Positions 1 through 7,732 are shown, counted from the stretch's first letter. The stretch: DNA of 13,483 bases from Anaerolineales bacterium UBA6128 (GCA_002423325.1 DIVQ01000100.1:1-13483), one strand, 5' to 3'. Notes: a model not told the origin generated them from the letters alone. Made by a program: numbers and translations.

Positions 1-262
1 GAATGCGAAAGGCATTCTGGATGGCCCACTCGGCGGCGCGGAAGTGGGTCCACGTGCTGGGCTGCAGTGTGCCGAGGATTGCGGCTATCTCGCCTTGCAG
101 CCCGCCCTGTCGCATGTAGCGTCGATAGAGCTCTGTAGGGAGGATCAGACTGCGCGGTACGGGCACACCCAAGCGCGCAGCTTCGCCTAAGCGCGCCGCC
201 TTGCCCCCAACCTGCGTCACATCGCGGAGGCCGACCGCTTCGAGCGCCAGGTGTAGCGCCAT
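1..262 (-). CDS. PEP synthase/PPDK-type PEP/pyruvate-binding domain protein, N-terminal fragment
   Basis: The gene runs off the left edge, so only the first 87 residues are visible. They contain the segment VGGKAARLGEAARLGVPVP at about residues 18-36, followed by a hydrophobic stretch and LYRRYM. This is the typical opening of the ATP-grasp-like PEP/pyruvate-binding domain (PPDK_N family) found in phosphoenolpyruvate synthase, pyruvate phosphate dikinase and related phosphotransferases. Such enzymes move phosphate between ATP, a catalytic histidine and pyruvate or a related acceptor in the cytoplasm. The catalytic histidine domain and C-terminal barrel, if present, lie outside the window, so true PEP synthase cannot be told apart from a shorter family member. 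The ATG at 262 is chosen because AGGGGG (268-273) lies five bases upstream and the family motif begins right after it. A candidate promoter sits at 345-374. The gene follows the synthase-like gene at 400-1812 on the same strand after a 137-bp gap. Confidence 0.75.
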   Translation of the reverse strand, partial: MALHLALEAVGLRDVTQVGGKAARLGEAARLGVPVPRSLILPTELYRRYMRQGGLQGEIAAILGTLQPSTWTHFRAAEWAIQNAFRI

Positions 263-344
263 GTATTCCCCCTGTGACCCGCCGAGCCTTGCCAAACGCA
301 GACCACCCGTTACGTGCTATCCCATGGTCCTGCTGATGACCCTG

Positions 345-374
345 AGTGTAGCACGCAGCGGGTGGGGCGTACAA
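345..374 (-). promoter_or_regulatory. Candidate extended -10 promoter for the PEP-binding gene
   Basis: Read on the minus strand there is TACACT at 350-345, preceded by TGC (an extended -10). An 18-bp spacer separates it from TTGTAC at 374-369. The -35 is poor (3 of 6 matches), but the same TGC-TAnACT pattern is used in front of the RNase III gene. Transcription would begin near 338, giving a 5' untranslated region of about 75 nt. The site suggests the gene can be transcribed independently of the upstream synthase gene. Confidence 0.4.
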
Positions 375-399
375 GCGCGGCGGGTTCCTTCAGTTCACG

Positions 400-1812
400 T
401 CAGGCGGCAGGTGCGTCCGCACAGCCAGTCTGCGCGAGCAGTTCACTGTGCAGGTCCGGCGCGAGCCGCGCGATGGCGGCCTCAAGTTCCTCGTCGCCGA
501 TGGCGGTCTGGCGGCAGCCCTCGAATTCCTGCTGTATCCAGGTGAGAATCGGCTCCAGGCGGGGATCACGCTTGCTGATGTCGTGATCTTTGGGCAGATG
601 GAAGTGCGTGCGGATCCAGTGCACGAGGCCGGCGGCGCCCGAAGTTTGTCCAATGAGAACCTTGGCGGGGCGTCCCAGCAGCGCATCTGTGTCAAAGATG
701 TTATAGATCTCTTCGTCCTTGAGCATACCGTCTGCGTGAATGCCGGCACGGGTGGCGTTGAAATCGTCGCCCACAAGCGGCATGTTGGGTGGCACGTCAT
801 AGCCGAGGTGGCGACGGTAATAGTCGGCGATGTCGGTGATGACGCGCGTGTTGGCGCCATTAGTCGTGCCTCGCAACGCCGCATATTCAAAGACCATGGC
901 CTCCAGCGGCGTGTTGCCGGTGCGTTCGCCAATGCCCAGCAGGGTGCAGTTGACGGTTGAGATGCCGTAGAGCCAGGCGGTGCCGGCGTTGACGACAGCC
1001 TTGTGGAAATCGTTGTGACCGTGCCACTCCAGCAACTCGCTGGGGAAGCGGCCATAGTGCCACAGGCCGTAGGCGATGCCGGGTACGCTGCGTGGCAGTG
1101 CGACGCCGGGGTAACTGATGCCGTACCCCAGGGTGTCGCAGGCGCGGATCTTGATCGGAATGCCGCTGTCCTCCATGAGCTTGTTAAGCTCGTAGGTCAG
1201 GGGCAGGACAAAGCCGTAAAAGTCGGCCCGCGTGATGTCCTCCAGGTGCACGCGCGGACGCACACCGATGGAGAGCGCATCTTTGACCACGCCAAGGAAC
1301 TGGTCCATCGCCTGCCGGCGGGTCATGTGAAGCTTTTTGAAGATGTGATAGTCAGAGCAGCTGGCCAGGATGCCCGTCTCCGCAATGCCCATCTCTTTGA
1401 CGAGCAGGAAATCCTCGTAACGGGCCCGGATCCAGCTGGTGATCTCGGGGAACTCGTAGCCCAGCTCGCGGCATGCGTCGACGGCGCGGCGGTCGCGATC
1501 GCTGTACAGGAAGAACTCGCTCTGGCGGATCAGACCGTTGGGGCCGCCAAGCTCGTGCATGAACTTGAAAAGCTGCACGGTCTGCTCGACGGTGTAGGGG
1601 GCGCGCGCCTGCTGTCCATCACGGAACGTAGTGTCACTGATCCAGAGCTCGTCGGGCGGATGCATGGGCACGTGCCGATGGTTAAAGGGGATCTTGGGCA
1701 CCTCGGTATAGTTGTAGAGCAGACGGTATAGATGGGGCTCTTCCACGTCCTGCAGTTCGTAGGCGTATTCTGTTTGCTCAAGCGTGTTGGTTCTCTTGCT
1801 GAACTCTAGCAT
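400..1812 (-). CDS. Homocitrate/isopropylmalate synthase-family enzyme, probable Re-type citrate synthase
   Basis: This 470-residue protein belongs to the DRE-TIM metallolyase (HMGL-like) superfamily, which condenses acetyl-CoA with 2-oxoacids. Visible motifs are DTTFRDGQQ (residues 60-68, with the catalytic Arg64 and metal-binding Asp65), HGHND (264-268, metal-binding histidines), GERTGN (295-300) and GIHADG (357-362). The length, the long N-terminal extension before the barrel, and segments such as RQSEFFLYS, SDYHIFKK and EEIYNIFDT resemble, from memory, the Re-citrate synthase group of Clostridium kluyveri and Dehalococcoides more than standard LeuA. There is no room for a full LeuA leucine-binding regulatory domain. 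The likely reaction is oxaloacetate plus acetyl-CoA to citrate, with isopropylmalate or homocitrate synthesis as alternatives. The ATG at 1812 has AAGGAG (1820-1825) seven bases upstream. Expression seems to come from a strong promoter at 2108-2136 through a long leader with a terminator-like hairpin. Superfamily assignment is secure; substrate is inferred. Confidence 0.72.
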   Translation of the reverse strand: MLEFSKRTNTLEQTEYAYELQDVEEPHLYRLLYNYTEVPKIPFNHRHVPMHPPDELWISDTTFRDGQQARAPYTVEQTVQLFKFMHELGGPNGLIRQSEFFLYSDRDRRAVDACRELGYEFPEITSWIRARYEDFLLVKEMGIAETGILASCSDYHIFKKLHMTRRQAMDQFLGVVKDALSIGVRPRVHLEDITRADFYGFVLPLTYELNKLMEDSGIPIKIRACDTLGYGISYPGVALPRSVPGIAYGLWHYGRFPSELLEWHGHNDFHKAVVNAGTAWLYGISTVNCTLLGIGERTGNTPLEAMVFEYAALRGTTNGANTRVITDIADYYRRHLGYDVPPNMPLVGDDFNATRAGIHADGMLKDEEIYNIFDTDALLGRPAKVLIGQTSGAAGLVHWIRTHFHLPKDHDISKRDPRLEPILTWIQQEFEGCRQTAIGDEELEAAIARLAPDLHSELLAQTGCADAPAA

Positions 1813-2101
1813 TGGAGTGCTCCTTGTCTCTATCGCCCTGGACGAACGAATTGCGACGGCACATAGTGCCAGCCGCTCTGCGCACCCGATTCCGAGGTAA
1901 CAAAAAAGCCAGCTATCCCGGATATAAAGCTGGCCTGCCTTTGCCGACTATGCCGCGTGCGCCTTATCCAGGAAACGGTGCGCAGATGCGCTGCCTCCTA
2001 GCCTTTGGCGAAGCATTGTTTTGTGTGCGGCCGTTCTGCATGATGCTCTTGCTCTAGTCCGTAGTCTCGCTCGGCTACCCTTGAGAGCCAAGCAGCAGCC
2101 T
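1813..2101 (-). promoter_or_regulatory. Long 5' leader of the synthase-like gene, possible attenuator
   Basis: About 290 nt separate the predicted transcription start (near 2101) from the start codon at 1812, which is long for a bacterial leader. It holds an intrinsic-terminator-like hairpin (1902-1934) and a small perfect stem-loop with 5-bp arms at 1858-1870. A 25-codon open frame, ATG at 2041 to TAA at 1964, also lies inside it. That frame lacks a good ribosome binding site and is not rich in Leu, Ile or Val, so it does not look like a classical leader peptide. I found no T-box consensus. The arrangement suggests regulated termination by an unknown signal. This is inference from layout; the antiterminator pairing was not identified. 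No protein-coding gene is convincing in this stretch. Confidence 0.5.
1902..1934 (-). terminator. Intrinsic terminator-like hairpin inside the leader
   Basis: On the minus strand GCCAGCT (1934-1928) pairs with AGCTGGC (1914-1908) across a 13-nt loop, and is followed directly by six T residues (1907-1902). An inner TATC/GATA pairing can extend the stem. The T-run is only on the minus-strand side. It lies downstream of the minus promoter and about 90 nt before the start codon of the synthase-like gene, so it would stop transcription before the gene rather than after one. Confidence 0.7.
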
Positions 2102-2107
2102 ATGCAC

Positions 2108-2136
2108 ATAATAGCAGAGGAACACAGTCTTGTCAA
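2108..2136 (-). promoter_or_regulatory. Near-consensus sigma-70-type promoter for the synthase-like gene
   Basis: Read on the minus strand: TTGACA (2136-2131, a perfect -35), a 17-bp spacer, then TATTAT (2113-2108, 5 of 6 matches to TATAAT). This is the best promoter match noticed in the window. It points away from the RNase III promoter, so the two form a divergent pair with the -35 boxes about 55 bp apart. Transcription should begin near 2101. Confidence 0.75.
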
Positions 2137-2190
2137 AGCGTGCCTGGGCGAGGGTGGGGGCGAGCGTTTCGCCGAACAGTCGGCCACGGG

Positions 2191-2218
2191 TTGCATTATG
2201 GCGCCGCGGTGCTATACT
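2191..2218 (+). promoter_or_regulatory. Extended -10 promoter for the RNase III-SMC unit
   Basis: TTGCAT (2191-2196) and TATACT (2213-2218) are separated by 16 bp, and the -10 is preceded by TGC, an extended -10 element. Transcription would start near 2225, leaving a short untranslated region of about 34 nt before the TTG at 2259. Confidence 0.6.
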
Positions 2219-2258
2219 CGAAGCTTGAAGACGGCTTAGCGTAGTGGGGAGCAATCGA

Positions 2259-2972
2259 TTGAACAGTAGTAAAACACAAGCAGAACTGATCCTCTGGGCC
2301 GAGCGCAATGGTTTGGTGTTTTCTGATGAGAACCTGCTGCGGCAGGCGGTGACGCATCGTTCGCTTGTGAATGAGGCGGGCAGTGTGGGCCAGGCCGACA
2401 ACCAGCGGCTGGAGTTTCTGGGCGATGCGATCGTCGACTTTATCGTGGCGGATTGGCTTTTCAGGCGCTACGCAGACGCGCAGGAAGGCGAGTTGACGGG
2501 CCTGCGGGCGGAGATCGTGCGCACCCAGGGACTGGCCGCGTATGCAAATGAGATCGGCCTGGGCCGCGTGCTCAGACTGGGACGCGGCGAAGCCGCCAAC
2601 GGAGGTCGCGCGCGTGCGGCGAATCTGTGCGATGCGTTCGAGGCACTGGTAGGAGCGCTGTACCTGGACCGCGGGCTGGAGCCAACGCGCACGTGGGTAC
2701 TGCGCTTTCTCGAGCGACACACGGCCGAGATAGACAGCCAGCGTGCCAACAAGGATGCCAAGAGCATGCTGCAGGAATACACGCAAGCGGTTCTGCGTGT
2801 AACGCCTTCGTACGTCATCGTCTCGGAGGCGGGGCTGGAACACGACAAGACCTTTTGCGCCCAGGTGCTGGTAGGCGATCAGGTCTGGGGCGAGGGCAAA
2901 GGGCATAGTAAGCAACTGGCCGAACAAGCGGCCGCCAGCGCCGCCATTGAGCGGCATCATCTGCAGGCATAG
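2259..2972 (+). CDS. rnc: Ribonuclease III
   Basis: This double-strand-specific endoribonuclease processes rRNA precursors and structured RNAs in the cytoplasm with two Mg ions. From the chosen start the protein has 237 residues, normal for the family. The catalytic domain carries the signature NQRLEFLGDAIVDF (about residues 48-61, with the metal-binding Glu and Asp) and CDAFEALVGALYLD (about 124-137, with the second catalytic Asp and Glu). The C-terminal double-stranded-RNA-binding domain starts near DAKSMLQEYTQ and ends in the Ala-rich QLAEQAAASAAIE helix. TTG at 2259 is preferred because GGGGAG (2246-2251) lies seven bases upstream. A GTG at 2244 is in frame but has no good site before it and would add five residues. 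The smc gene follows after 7 nt, so the two are very likely cotranscribed from the promoter at 2191-2218. Confidence 0.97.
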   Translation: MNSSKTQAELILWAERNGLVFSDENLLRQAVTHRSLVNEAGSVGQADNQRLEFLGDAIVDFIVADWLFRRYADAQEGELTGLRAEIVRTQGLAAYANEIGLGRVLRLGRGEAANGGRARAANLCDAFEALVGALYLDRGLEPTRTWVLRFLERHTAEIDSQRANKDAKSMLQEYTQAVLRVTPSYVIVSEAGLEHDKTFCAQVLVGDQVWGEGKGHSKQLAEQAAASAAIERHHLQA

Positions 2973-2979
2973 AACGACA

Positions 2980-5900
2980 ATGCGACTGAAACGGCTGGAA
3001 TTGTACGGATACAAGAGCTTTGCTTCTCGAACGATGTTCGAGTTTGCCGAGGGCGTTACAGCGATTGTAGGGCCGAACGGCAGTGGCAAGAGCAACGTGG
3101 CCGATGCCATCCGCTGGGTGATGGGTGAGCAGAGTTTTCGTTCGCTGCGCGCGCAGAGCAGCGAGGACATGATCTTTGCGGGCAGCGGGCGGCGGGCGCG
3201 TCTGGGCATGGCGGAAGCCATCGTCACGCTGGACAACGCGGACGGCTGGCTGCCGATCGACTATTCGGAGGTCACCATCGGGCGCCGCGCACACCGCTCG
3301 GGTGAGAACGAGTACCTGCTCAACGGTCAACGCGTTCGTTACCGCGATATCGTCGATATGCTGGAGAGCGGCGGGCTTGCGCGCACGAGCTACACGGTGC
3401 TTGGACAGGGCATGGTTGACGCGGCACTGGCCCTGCGGCCGGAGGCGCGTCGGGCGCTGTTTGAGGACGCTGCCGGCATCGCGCCTCTGCTGCGCAAGCG
3501 CGAGGAGGCGCTTGAGCGCATCAACGAGACTGAGCGCAACCTGCAGCGTGTCGCCGACATCCTGAGCGAGATTCAGCCGCGTGCCGCGCGATTGAGGCGT
3601 CAGGCCGAGCGGGCTGAAGAATACCTGGTGCTGAACCACGATCTGCAGGAGCTTCAGCGCATCTGGTATGGGCACCAGTGGCGGCTACGCTCGCGCGCGC
3701 TGGCAGAGGCCGGCGAGCACGTCAAGGAGGGGCAACAGCGGGTCTCGGCGCAGACCAGCTGGCTGCGCGAGGTAGAAACGCGGCTGGAAGCGCTGGTCAG
3801 CGAACAGGACCGACTGCGCGCCAGTGCCGAGTCGCTGGTGGCCCAGCAGAACGCGCTGCGGGCTGACAGCGAGTCGCGTCGACGCGACCTGGCCGTGGCA
3901 ACTGAACGACTCAAGCTGTACAGCGAGCAGGCCGAAGCGCTGGTGGCTGAATTGAGCGGGTTTGCGGGGCGGCGCGAGATTGTGCAGGCAGAGATCGAGC
4001 GGGCGACCGCGGATCTCGAGGATCAGCAGGCGGCCGCCGAGACGAGCAAACGCGAGCTGAGCGGCGCGCGCAGCCAGTTGCTCGCTGCCGATCAGTCACG
4101 AGCCGCGCAAGAAAAGCAGATCGCGGCGCTGCAGAATCGCCTGTCACACCTGTTGGATGTGGTGTCTGAGCAGCGGGCACGTCTCGAGCAGGTGCGTGAA
4201 CGCCGTACGGCGTTGCTGACCAGCCGTGAGGGCGCCGAACGTGCGGTGCGAGACATCGAAGGGCGCGTTCAAGCTGCCGAGGCTGAGGATGCAGGGCTGG
4301 TGGAGAGCCAGGCGCGCGCGCGCGCACACATCGAGGAGAACCGGGCGCTCCAGTCCACGCTGGGCGACGAGATCGCGGTCGCACGCGAGGAGACCACGGC
4401 TGCCGAGGACAGCGTCAGGCAGGGGCGCGCCGAGCGCGAGCGGCTGCAGTCACGCATGGAGCTGCTCGGGCGCCTGCGTCAAGAGTTGACGGGCTACTAC
4501 CCGGGCGTGCGCGAGGTGCTCGCCAGCGGCAGTGGGCTGAAGGGCTTGCTGGGCACTGTGGCATCGCTGATGGACGTTCCTGCCGAGTATGAGCAGGCGA
4601 TCGAGTCCGCGCTGGGTCCACGGCTGCAGCATATCGTCAGCGAAGGCTGGGAGGACGCGGAGCAGGCGATCGCGCATCTCAAGCGGACCAGGGCGGGCTG
4701 GGCGACCTTTCTGCCGCTTGACACGTTACGGGTGTGGCCGGCGCTGGAGTTGGCGCCTCGCGCTGGCGTGCGCGGTGTGGCCAGCCAGCTGGTGCGCTGT
4801 CGTCCCGAGGTGCAGTCTGTGGTCGACCTGTTGCTGGGATCGACTGTGGTGGTGCAGGACCTGACGACGGCGCGACAACTGCTCTCCCAGCGGGGCCTGA
4901 GTCTGATTGTCACACTGGACGGCGAGACGATCCAGACAAGCGGTGCACTGAGCGGCGGTGCACGACACCAGGGGACCAATCTGCTGGCGCAGGAGCGCGA
5001 GTGGCGCGACCTTCCGACGCGGCTGGCCGAGGCGGATTCCGCTCTGTCTGCTGCCCAACAGCAACTGGAGGTCAAGCGGACCGAGCTGCACCAACTGCAG
5101 CGTGATCTGGCCGACGCAGAGCGTCGCCAACAGAGCCTGCGTGCTGAGCGCGAGAGGGCAGATGCCGCCGTCAGCCAGCACGCTCTGGCGCTCAAGGAAA
5201 TGACGCGCGAGATGCAGTGGCGCGCCCAGTTGGCTCAACAGGCCGGCAAGGAACTGGAGGAGCTGGCCCAACGCGAGGCCAATACCCAGACCAAGCTCAG
5301 CCAGGCGCAAGAGGAACAGCTCGCGCTGACAACACGGATGCGTGCAATGCGACAAGAGCTGGACGCAAACCACGATGAAGGCCTGCGTCAGCGCGTGGCG
5401 GAGCTCGAGACGCGAGCAGCCGTTGACGAGCGCACGGCGCAGAGCCAGAAGGCGCTGGTGAACAGCCATCATAACAGCCTGAGTCAGCTGGATCAGCAGG
5501 CAGCGACGAAGGAAGCACAGCGCGACCAGCTGCTACGCACAATCGCTGATCTGCAGAGCACGGTGGCGGAAAGCGACGCTCAGCAGCGCAGCATCGATGA
5601 ACAGCAGGCGGCGCTGGAGGCTCGCTTGGAGCCTCTGCGCGCATCTCTGGTGTCGCTCGGCGAGCAGCACGCTGAAGCTACGCGTCAGCGCGCTGTGGCG
5701 CAGGACAGGCTTAACGAGGCCCAACTGAACCATAACCGCGCGCTACTGGAGCGAGAGCATGCGGATGAGGAGCGTCTTTCGCTCGCACGGAACATCGAAG
5801 AGGACCTGGGTCCTGTTGACCTGCCCGATATGGTGGCCCAGCAGCTGCACCTCTCGCTCGGGGACGACGTGGTCGCGCTCCCGGTGGTGGAGACCCTGCC

Positions 5901-6582
5901 CGCAGGGCTCGCGAACGAGATTCGCGAACTCAAGGCGCGACTGAGGCGTCTCGGCGGGATCAACCTGGAGGCGCCGCGCGAGTACGAGCAACTGCTCGAC
6001 CGCGAGACTTTTCTACAGGGGCAGGAAGCCGACCTGCGCGGCGCGATCGCGTCGCTTCACGAGGTCATCGCTGAACTCGATGCGCGCATCGATCGCGAGT
6101 TCTCGTCGACCTTTCGCGCGGTAACGGCGGCCTTTTCCGAGTACTTTCGGATCCTGTTCGCGGGCGGACGGGCGCGACTGGTCCTCACGGATCCGGAGGC
6201 TATCAGCACGACCGGTGTCGATATCGTGGTGCACCTGCCGGGCAAGCGCACCGAAAGCCTGGCGCTGCTTTCGGGCGGTGAGCGCGCACTGACGGCTGTC
6301 GCCCTGCTCTTTGCCTTGCTGAAGGCTAATCCAGTGCCGTTCTGCTTTCTAGATGAGGTGGACGCGGCTCTGGACGAGGTCAACGTGCGGCGCTTCCGTC
6401 AGGTGCTCGAGGAGCACGCCCGCAGCACGCAGTTTGTGGTAATCACACACAACCGCCACACGATGGAGGCGGCGAACACGATCTACGGCATCTCGATGAG
6501 TGAGCAGGGCGTGTCGCAGTCGATCTCGATGGACCTTCAGCGTGATGCCGCGCAGCTGGAGAGCTCGCAGGCCATCCGTTGA
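2980..6582 (+). CDS. smc: Chromosome partition protein SMC
   Basis: This is the ATPase core of the bacterial condensin that compacts and segregates the chromosome together with ScpA and ScpB. The 1200-residue length is typical. The N-terminal head has Walker A GPNGSGKS (residues 31-38). It is followed by a long Gln/Arg/Glu/Ala-rich coiled coil, a hinge at roughly 520-660 starting near GLKGLLGTVASLM, and a second coiled coil. The C-terminal head has the ABC signature LSGGE (1097-1101), Walker B ending in Asp1125-Glu1126, a D-loop and VVITHN. The ATG at 2980 is chosen because MRLKRLELYGYKSF is the standard SMC N-terminus; an in-frame ATG 33 bp upstream would overlap rnc. No strong ribosome binding site is seen, and with only 7 nt after rnc, translational coupling is likely. 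It converges with scpB, which encodes a partner subunit; 48 bp separate the stops. Confidence 0.98.
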   Translation: MRLKRLELYGYKSFASRTMFEFAEGVTAIVGPNGSGKSNVADAIRWVMGEQSFRSLRAQSSEDMIFAGSGRRARLGMAEAIVTLDNADGWLPIDYSEVTIGRRAHRSGENEYLLNGQRVRYRDIVDMLESGGLARTSYTVLGQGMVDAALALRPEARRALFEDAAGIAPLLRKREEALERINETERNLQRVADILSEIQPRAARLRRQAERAEEYLVLNHDLQELQRIWYGHQWRLRSRALAEAGEHVKEGQQRVSAQTSWLREVETRLEALVSEQDRLRASAESLVAQQNALRADSESRRRDLAVATERLKLYSEQAEALVAELSGFAGRREIVQAEIERATADLEDQQAAAETSKRELSGARSQLLAADQSRAAQEKQIAALQNRLSHLLDVVSEQRARLEQVRERRTALLTSREGAERAVRDIEGRVQAAEAEDAGLVESQARARAHIEENRALQSTLGDEIAVAREETTAAEDSVRQGRAERERLQSRMELLGRLRQELTGYYPGVREVLASGSGLKGLLGTVASLMDVPAEYEQAIESALGPRLQHIVSEGWEDAEQAIAHLKRTRAGWATFLPLDTLRVWPALELAPRAGVRGVASQLVRCRPEVQSVVDLLLGSTVVVQDLTTARQLLSQRGLSLIVTLDGETIQTSGALSGGARHQGTNLLAQEREWRDLPTRLAEADSALSAAQQQLEVKRTELHQLQRDLADAERRQQSLRAERERADAAVSQHALALKEMTREMQWRAQLAQQAGKELEELAQREANTQTKLSQAQEEQLALTTRMRAMRQELDANHDEGLRQRVAELETRAAVDERTAQSQKALVNSHHNSLSQLDQQAATKEAQRDQLLRTIADLQSTVAESDAQQRSIDEQQAALEARLEPLRASLVSLGEQHAEATRQRAVAQDRLNEAQLNHNRALLEREHADEERLSLARNIEEDLGPVDLPDMVAQQLHLSLGDDVVALPVVETLPAGLANEIRELKARLRRLGGINLEAPREYEQLLDRETFLQGQEADLRGAIASLHEVIAELDARIDREFSSTFRAVTAAFSEYFRILFAGGRARLVLTDPEAISTTGVDIVVHLPGKRTESLALLSGGERALTAVALLFALLKANPVPFCFLDEVDAALDEVNVRRFRQVLEEHARSTQFVVITHNRHTMEAANTIYGISMSEQGVSQSISMDLQRDAAQLESSQAIR

Positions 6583-6630
6583 GCCTTGGGCGCGACCGCT
6601 TTCAGCCAGAGATGGCGCCGGGGTGCGTGC

Positions 6631-7167
6631 TTACGCCGGGGCCGCCGCAGTTGAGCTGGGGTCGGGATCGGGCAATGGGGGCAGCTCGTCGGGCGACCTG
6701 ATTCCAAAGTACTGCATGAACTCAAAGGTGGTGCCGTAGAGCACGGGACGTCCGGCCTGCTCGAGACGGCCGACCGGTTCGACCAACGACTTGGCCATGA
6801 GGGTGCGCAGCACCGCGTCCGAGTTGACGCCGCGCACGGCTTCGATCTGGGCGCGTGTGATAGGCTTGCGATACGCGATGATGGCAAGCGTCTCGAGCGC
6901 CGCGGGCGAAAGCCTGGATGTCGTGTCGAGGCCCAGCAACTCCTGCACGTAAGCGGAAGCCTCCGGGGCGCTGACGAGCTGCACGCTGCCCCGTTCGCGT
7001 ACCAGGCGTACGCCACGATCTGCCAGAGTGCGATCGAGAGCGCTGAGGGAGGTTGCGACTGTGTCGAGTTCGACGCTCAGCACCGATGCCAGTTGCTGGA
7101 CGGTAACTGGCCCATCTGCTACGAACAATAGCGCCTCAAGGAGGCGTTCGATCTGTTCTGGCTCCAA
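6631..7167 (-). CDS. scpB: Segregation and condensation protein B (ScpB)
   Basis: ScpB is the dimeric winged-helix protein that binds the ScpA kleisin and regulates the SMC ATPase. The 178-residue product has the family opening EPEQIERLLEALLFVADGPV, the central signature LETLAIIAYRKPITRAQIE (91-109) followed by VRGVNSDAVLRTL, and GRPVLYGTT near 139-147. It ends in a short Pro/Asp/Ala-rich tail, as is common. The TTG at 7167 is chosen because ScpB proteins normally start just before this Glu-rich helix and GGAG lies seven bases upstream. A longer in-frame extension to 7284 overlaps the divergent lipoprotein gene and looks non-coding. It converges with smc. The usual partner scpA is absent from the window, and what lies divergently upstream is a lipoprotein gene instead. 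Confidence 0.95.
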   Translation of the reverse strand: MEPEQIERLLEALLFVADGPVTVQQLASVLSVELDTVATSLSALDRTLADRGVRLVRERGSVQLVSAPEASAYVQELLGLDTTSRLSPAALETLAIIAYRKPITRAQIEAVRGVNSDAVLRTLMAKSLVEPVGRLEQAGRPVLYGTTFEFMQYFGIRSPDELPPLPDPDPSSTAAAPA

Positions 7168-7191
7168 TGCTTGTCTCCGAAAGGCCCCGCA

Positions 7192-7204
7192 CCGCATTTT
7201 GCGG
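7192..7204. repeat. Small inverted repeat over the lipoprotein start
   Basis: CCGCA (7192-7196) and TGCGG (7200-7204) form a perfect 5-bp inverted repeat with a 3-nt centre that contains part of the presumed TTG start (7199-7201). It lies between two divergent genes and could be a small operator or an mRNA hairpin hiding the start codon. It may equally be chance at this G+C content. Confidence 0.3.
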
Positions 7205-7732
7205 AGCGGCTCTGCGCGTCTGGTTCTGATCTTGGTGATGTTTTCACTGCTTGGCTGCGGCCCGCGCGGCACCAAGAATCCCATGGCCTGCCCGCCTGAC
7301 CGGCAGCTGACCGCTTCTCAAGCCGCGGCAACAGCGTTTCAAGCGTCTATCGAGGGCCTGAGCGGCCTTCAGGGCCCATTTGTGTTATCGGTCAGCGAAC
7401 ACGATCTGACGAGCTATCTGCAGCACAATCTGCAGGGCGCACCTGTGGATGCTGTCACGCTCTGGATCGAGCCGCAAGGCGTTTGCGTGCAGGCTTCCGC
7501 CCGCGACGGCGATCTGGTGCTCTGCGCTCTGCTCGAGCTGTGCGTCGTCGATGAGACGCCACAACTTACCGTGCCGAGCGCGACCCTCAACGGGCGCCGC
7601 CTGCCACGCTGGTTGTCAGCGTCGCTGGCGAAGGCGGCCAACGATGTTGTGGTCGATATGCAGCGTGCCTGGCGTGTCGAGCGTATCGAGCTGGCTCAGG
7701 GCCGCGCACGCGTATACGGTGTGATCGACTGA
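7199..7732 (+). CDS. Predicted lipoprotein of unknown function
   Basis: The product has about 177 residues. From the TTG at 7199 it begins with an Arg-containing n-region, a hydrophobic run VLILVMFSLL, and a lipobox LLGC with Cys20 as the predicted lipidated residue, so it should be anchored on the outer face of the cytoplasmic membrane. The mature part contains alternating polar and hydrophobic segments (for example FVLSVSEHDLTSYL and VDAVTLWIEPQGVCVQASA) suggestive of a small beta-rich domain. It is loosely reminiscent of YpmS/DUF2993-like proteins, but I do not recognise a family with confidence. The start is uncertain: only a weak AAAGG lies 14 bases upstream, and the frame stays open well to the left inside scpB. 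It is divergent from scpB with 31 bp between starts. A GC-rich hairpin at 7747-7770 follows the stop. Confidence 0.7.
   Translation: MRSGSARLVLILVMFSLLGCGPRGTKNPMACPPDRQLTASQAAATAFQASIEGLSGLQGPFVLSVSEHDLTSYLQHNLQGAPVDAVTLWIEPQGVCVQASARDGDLVLCALLELCVVDETPQLTVPSATLNGRRLPRWLSASLAKAANDVVVDMQRAWRVERIELAQGRARVYGVID

Noticed and set aside
1964..2041. 25-codon open frame in the leader as a classical attenuation leader peptide
   Set aside because: It has no good ribosome binding site and is not enriched in Leu, Ile or Val codons, so it is not called as a gene. A role in attenuation is not fully excluded.
1813..2101. T-box riboswitch in the leader
   Set aside because: The conserved T-box sequence before the terminator (AGGGTGGNACCGCG-like) was not found, and no specifier-loop pattern was recognised.
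2196..3236. Long minus-strand open frame (346 codons) across RNase III and the SMC start
   Set aside because: It is antisense to two certain genes, has no domain-like sequence, and is explained by the high G+C content and codon bias of the real frames.
4312..4325. Fourteen-base alternating GC tract inside smc as a phase-variable repeat
   Set aside because: It encodes Ala-Arg repeats in the coiled coil of an essential-type gene; slippage would destroy SMC, and such runs are common at this G+C content.
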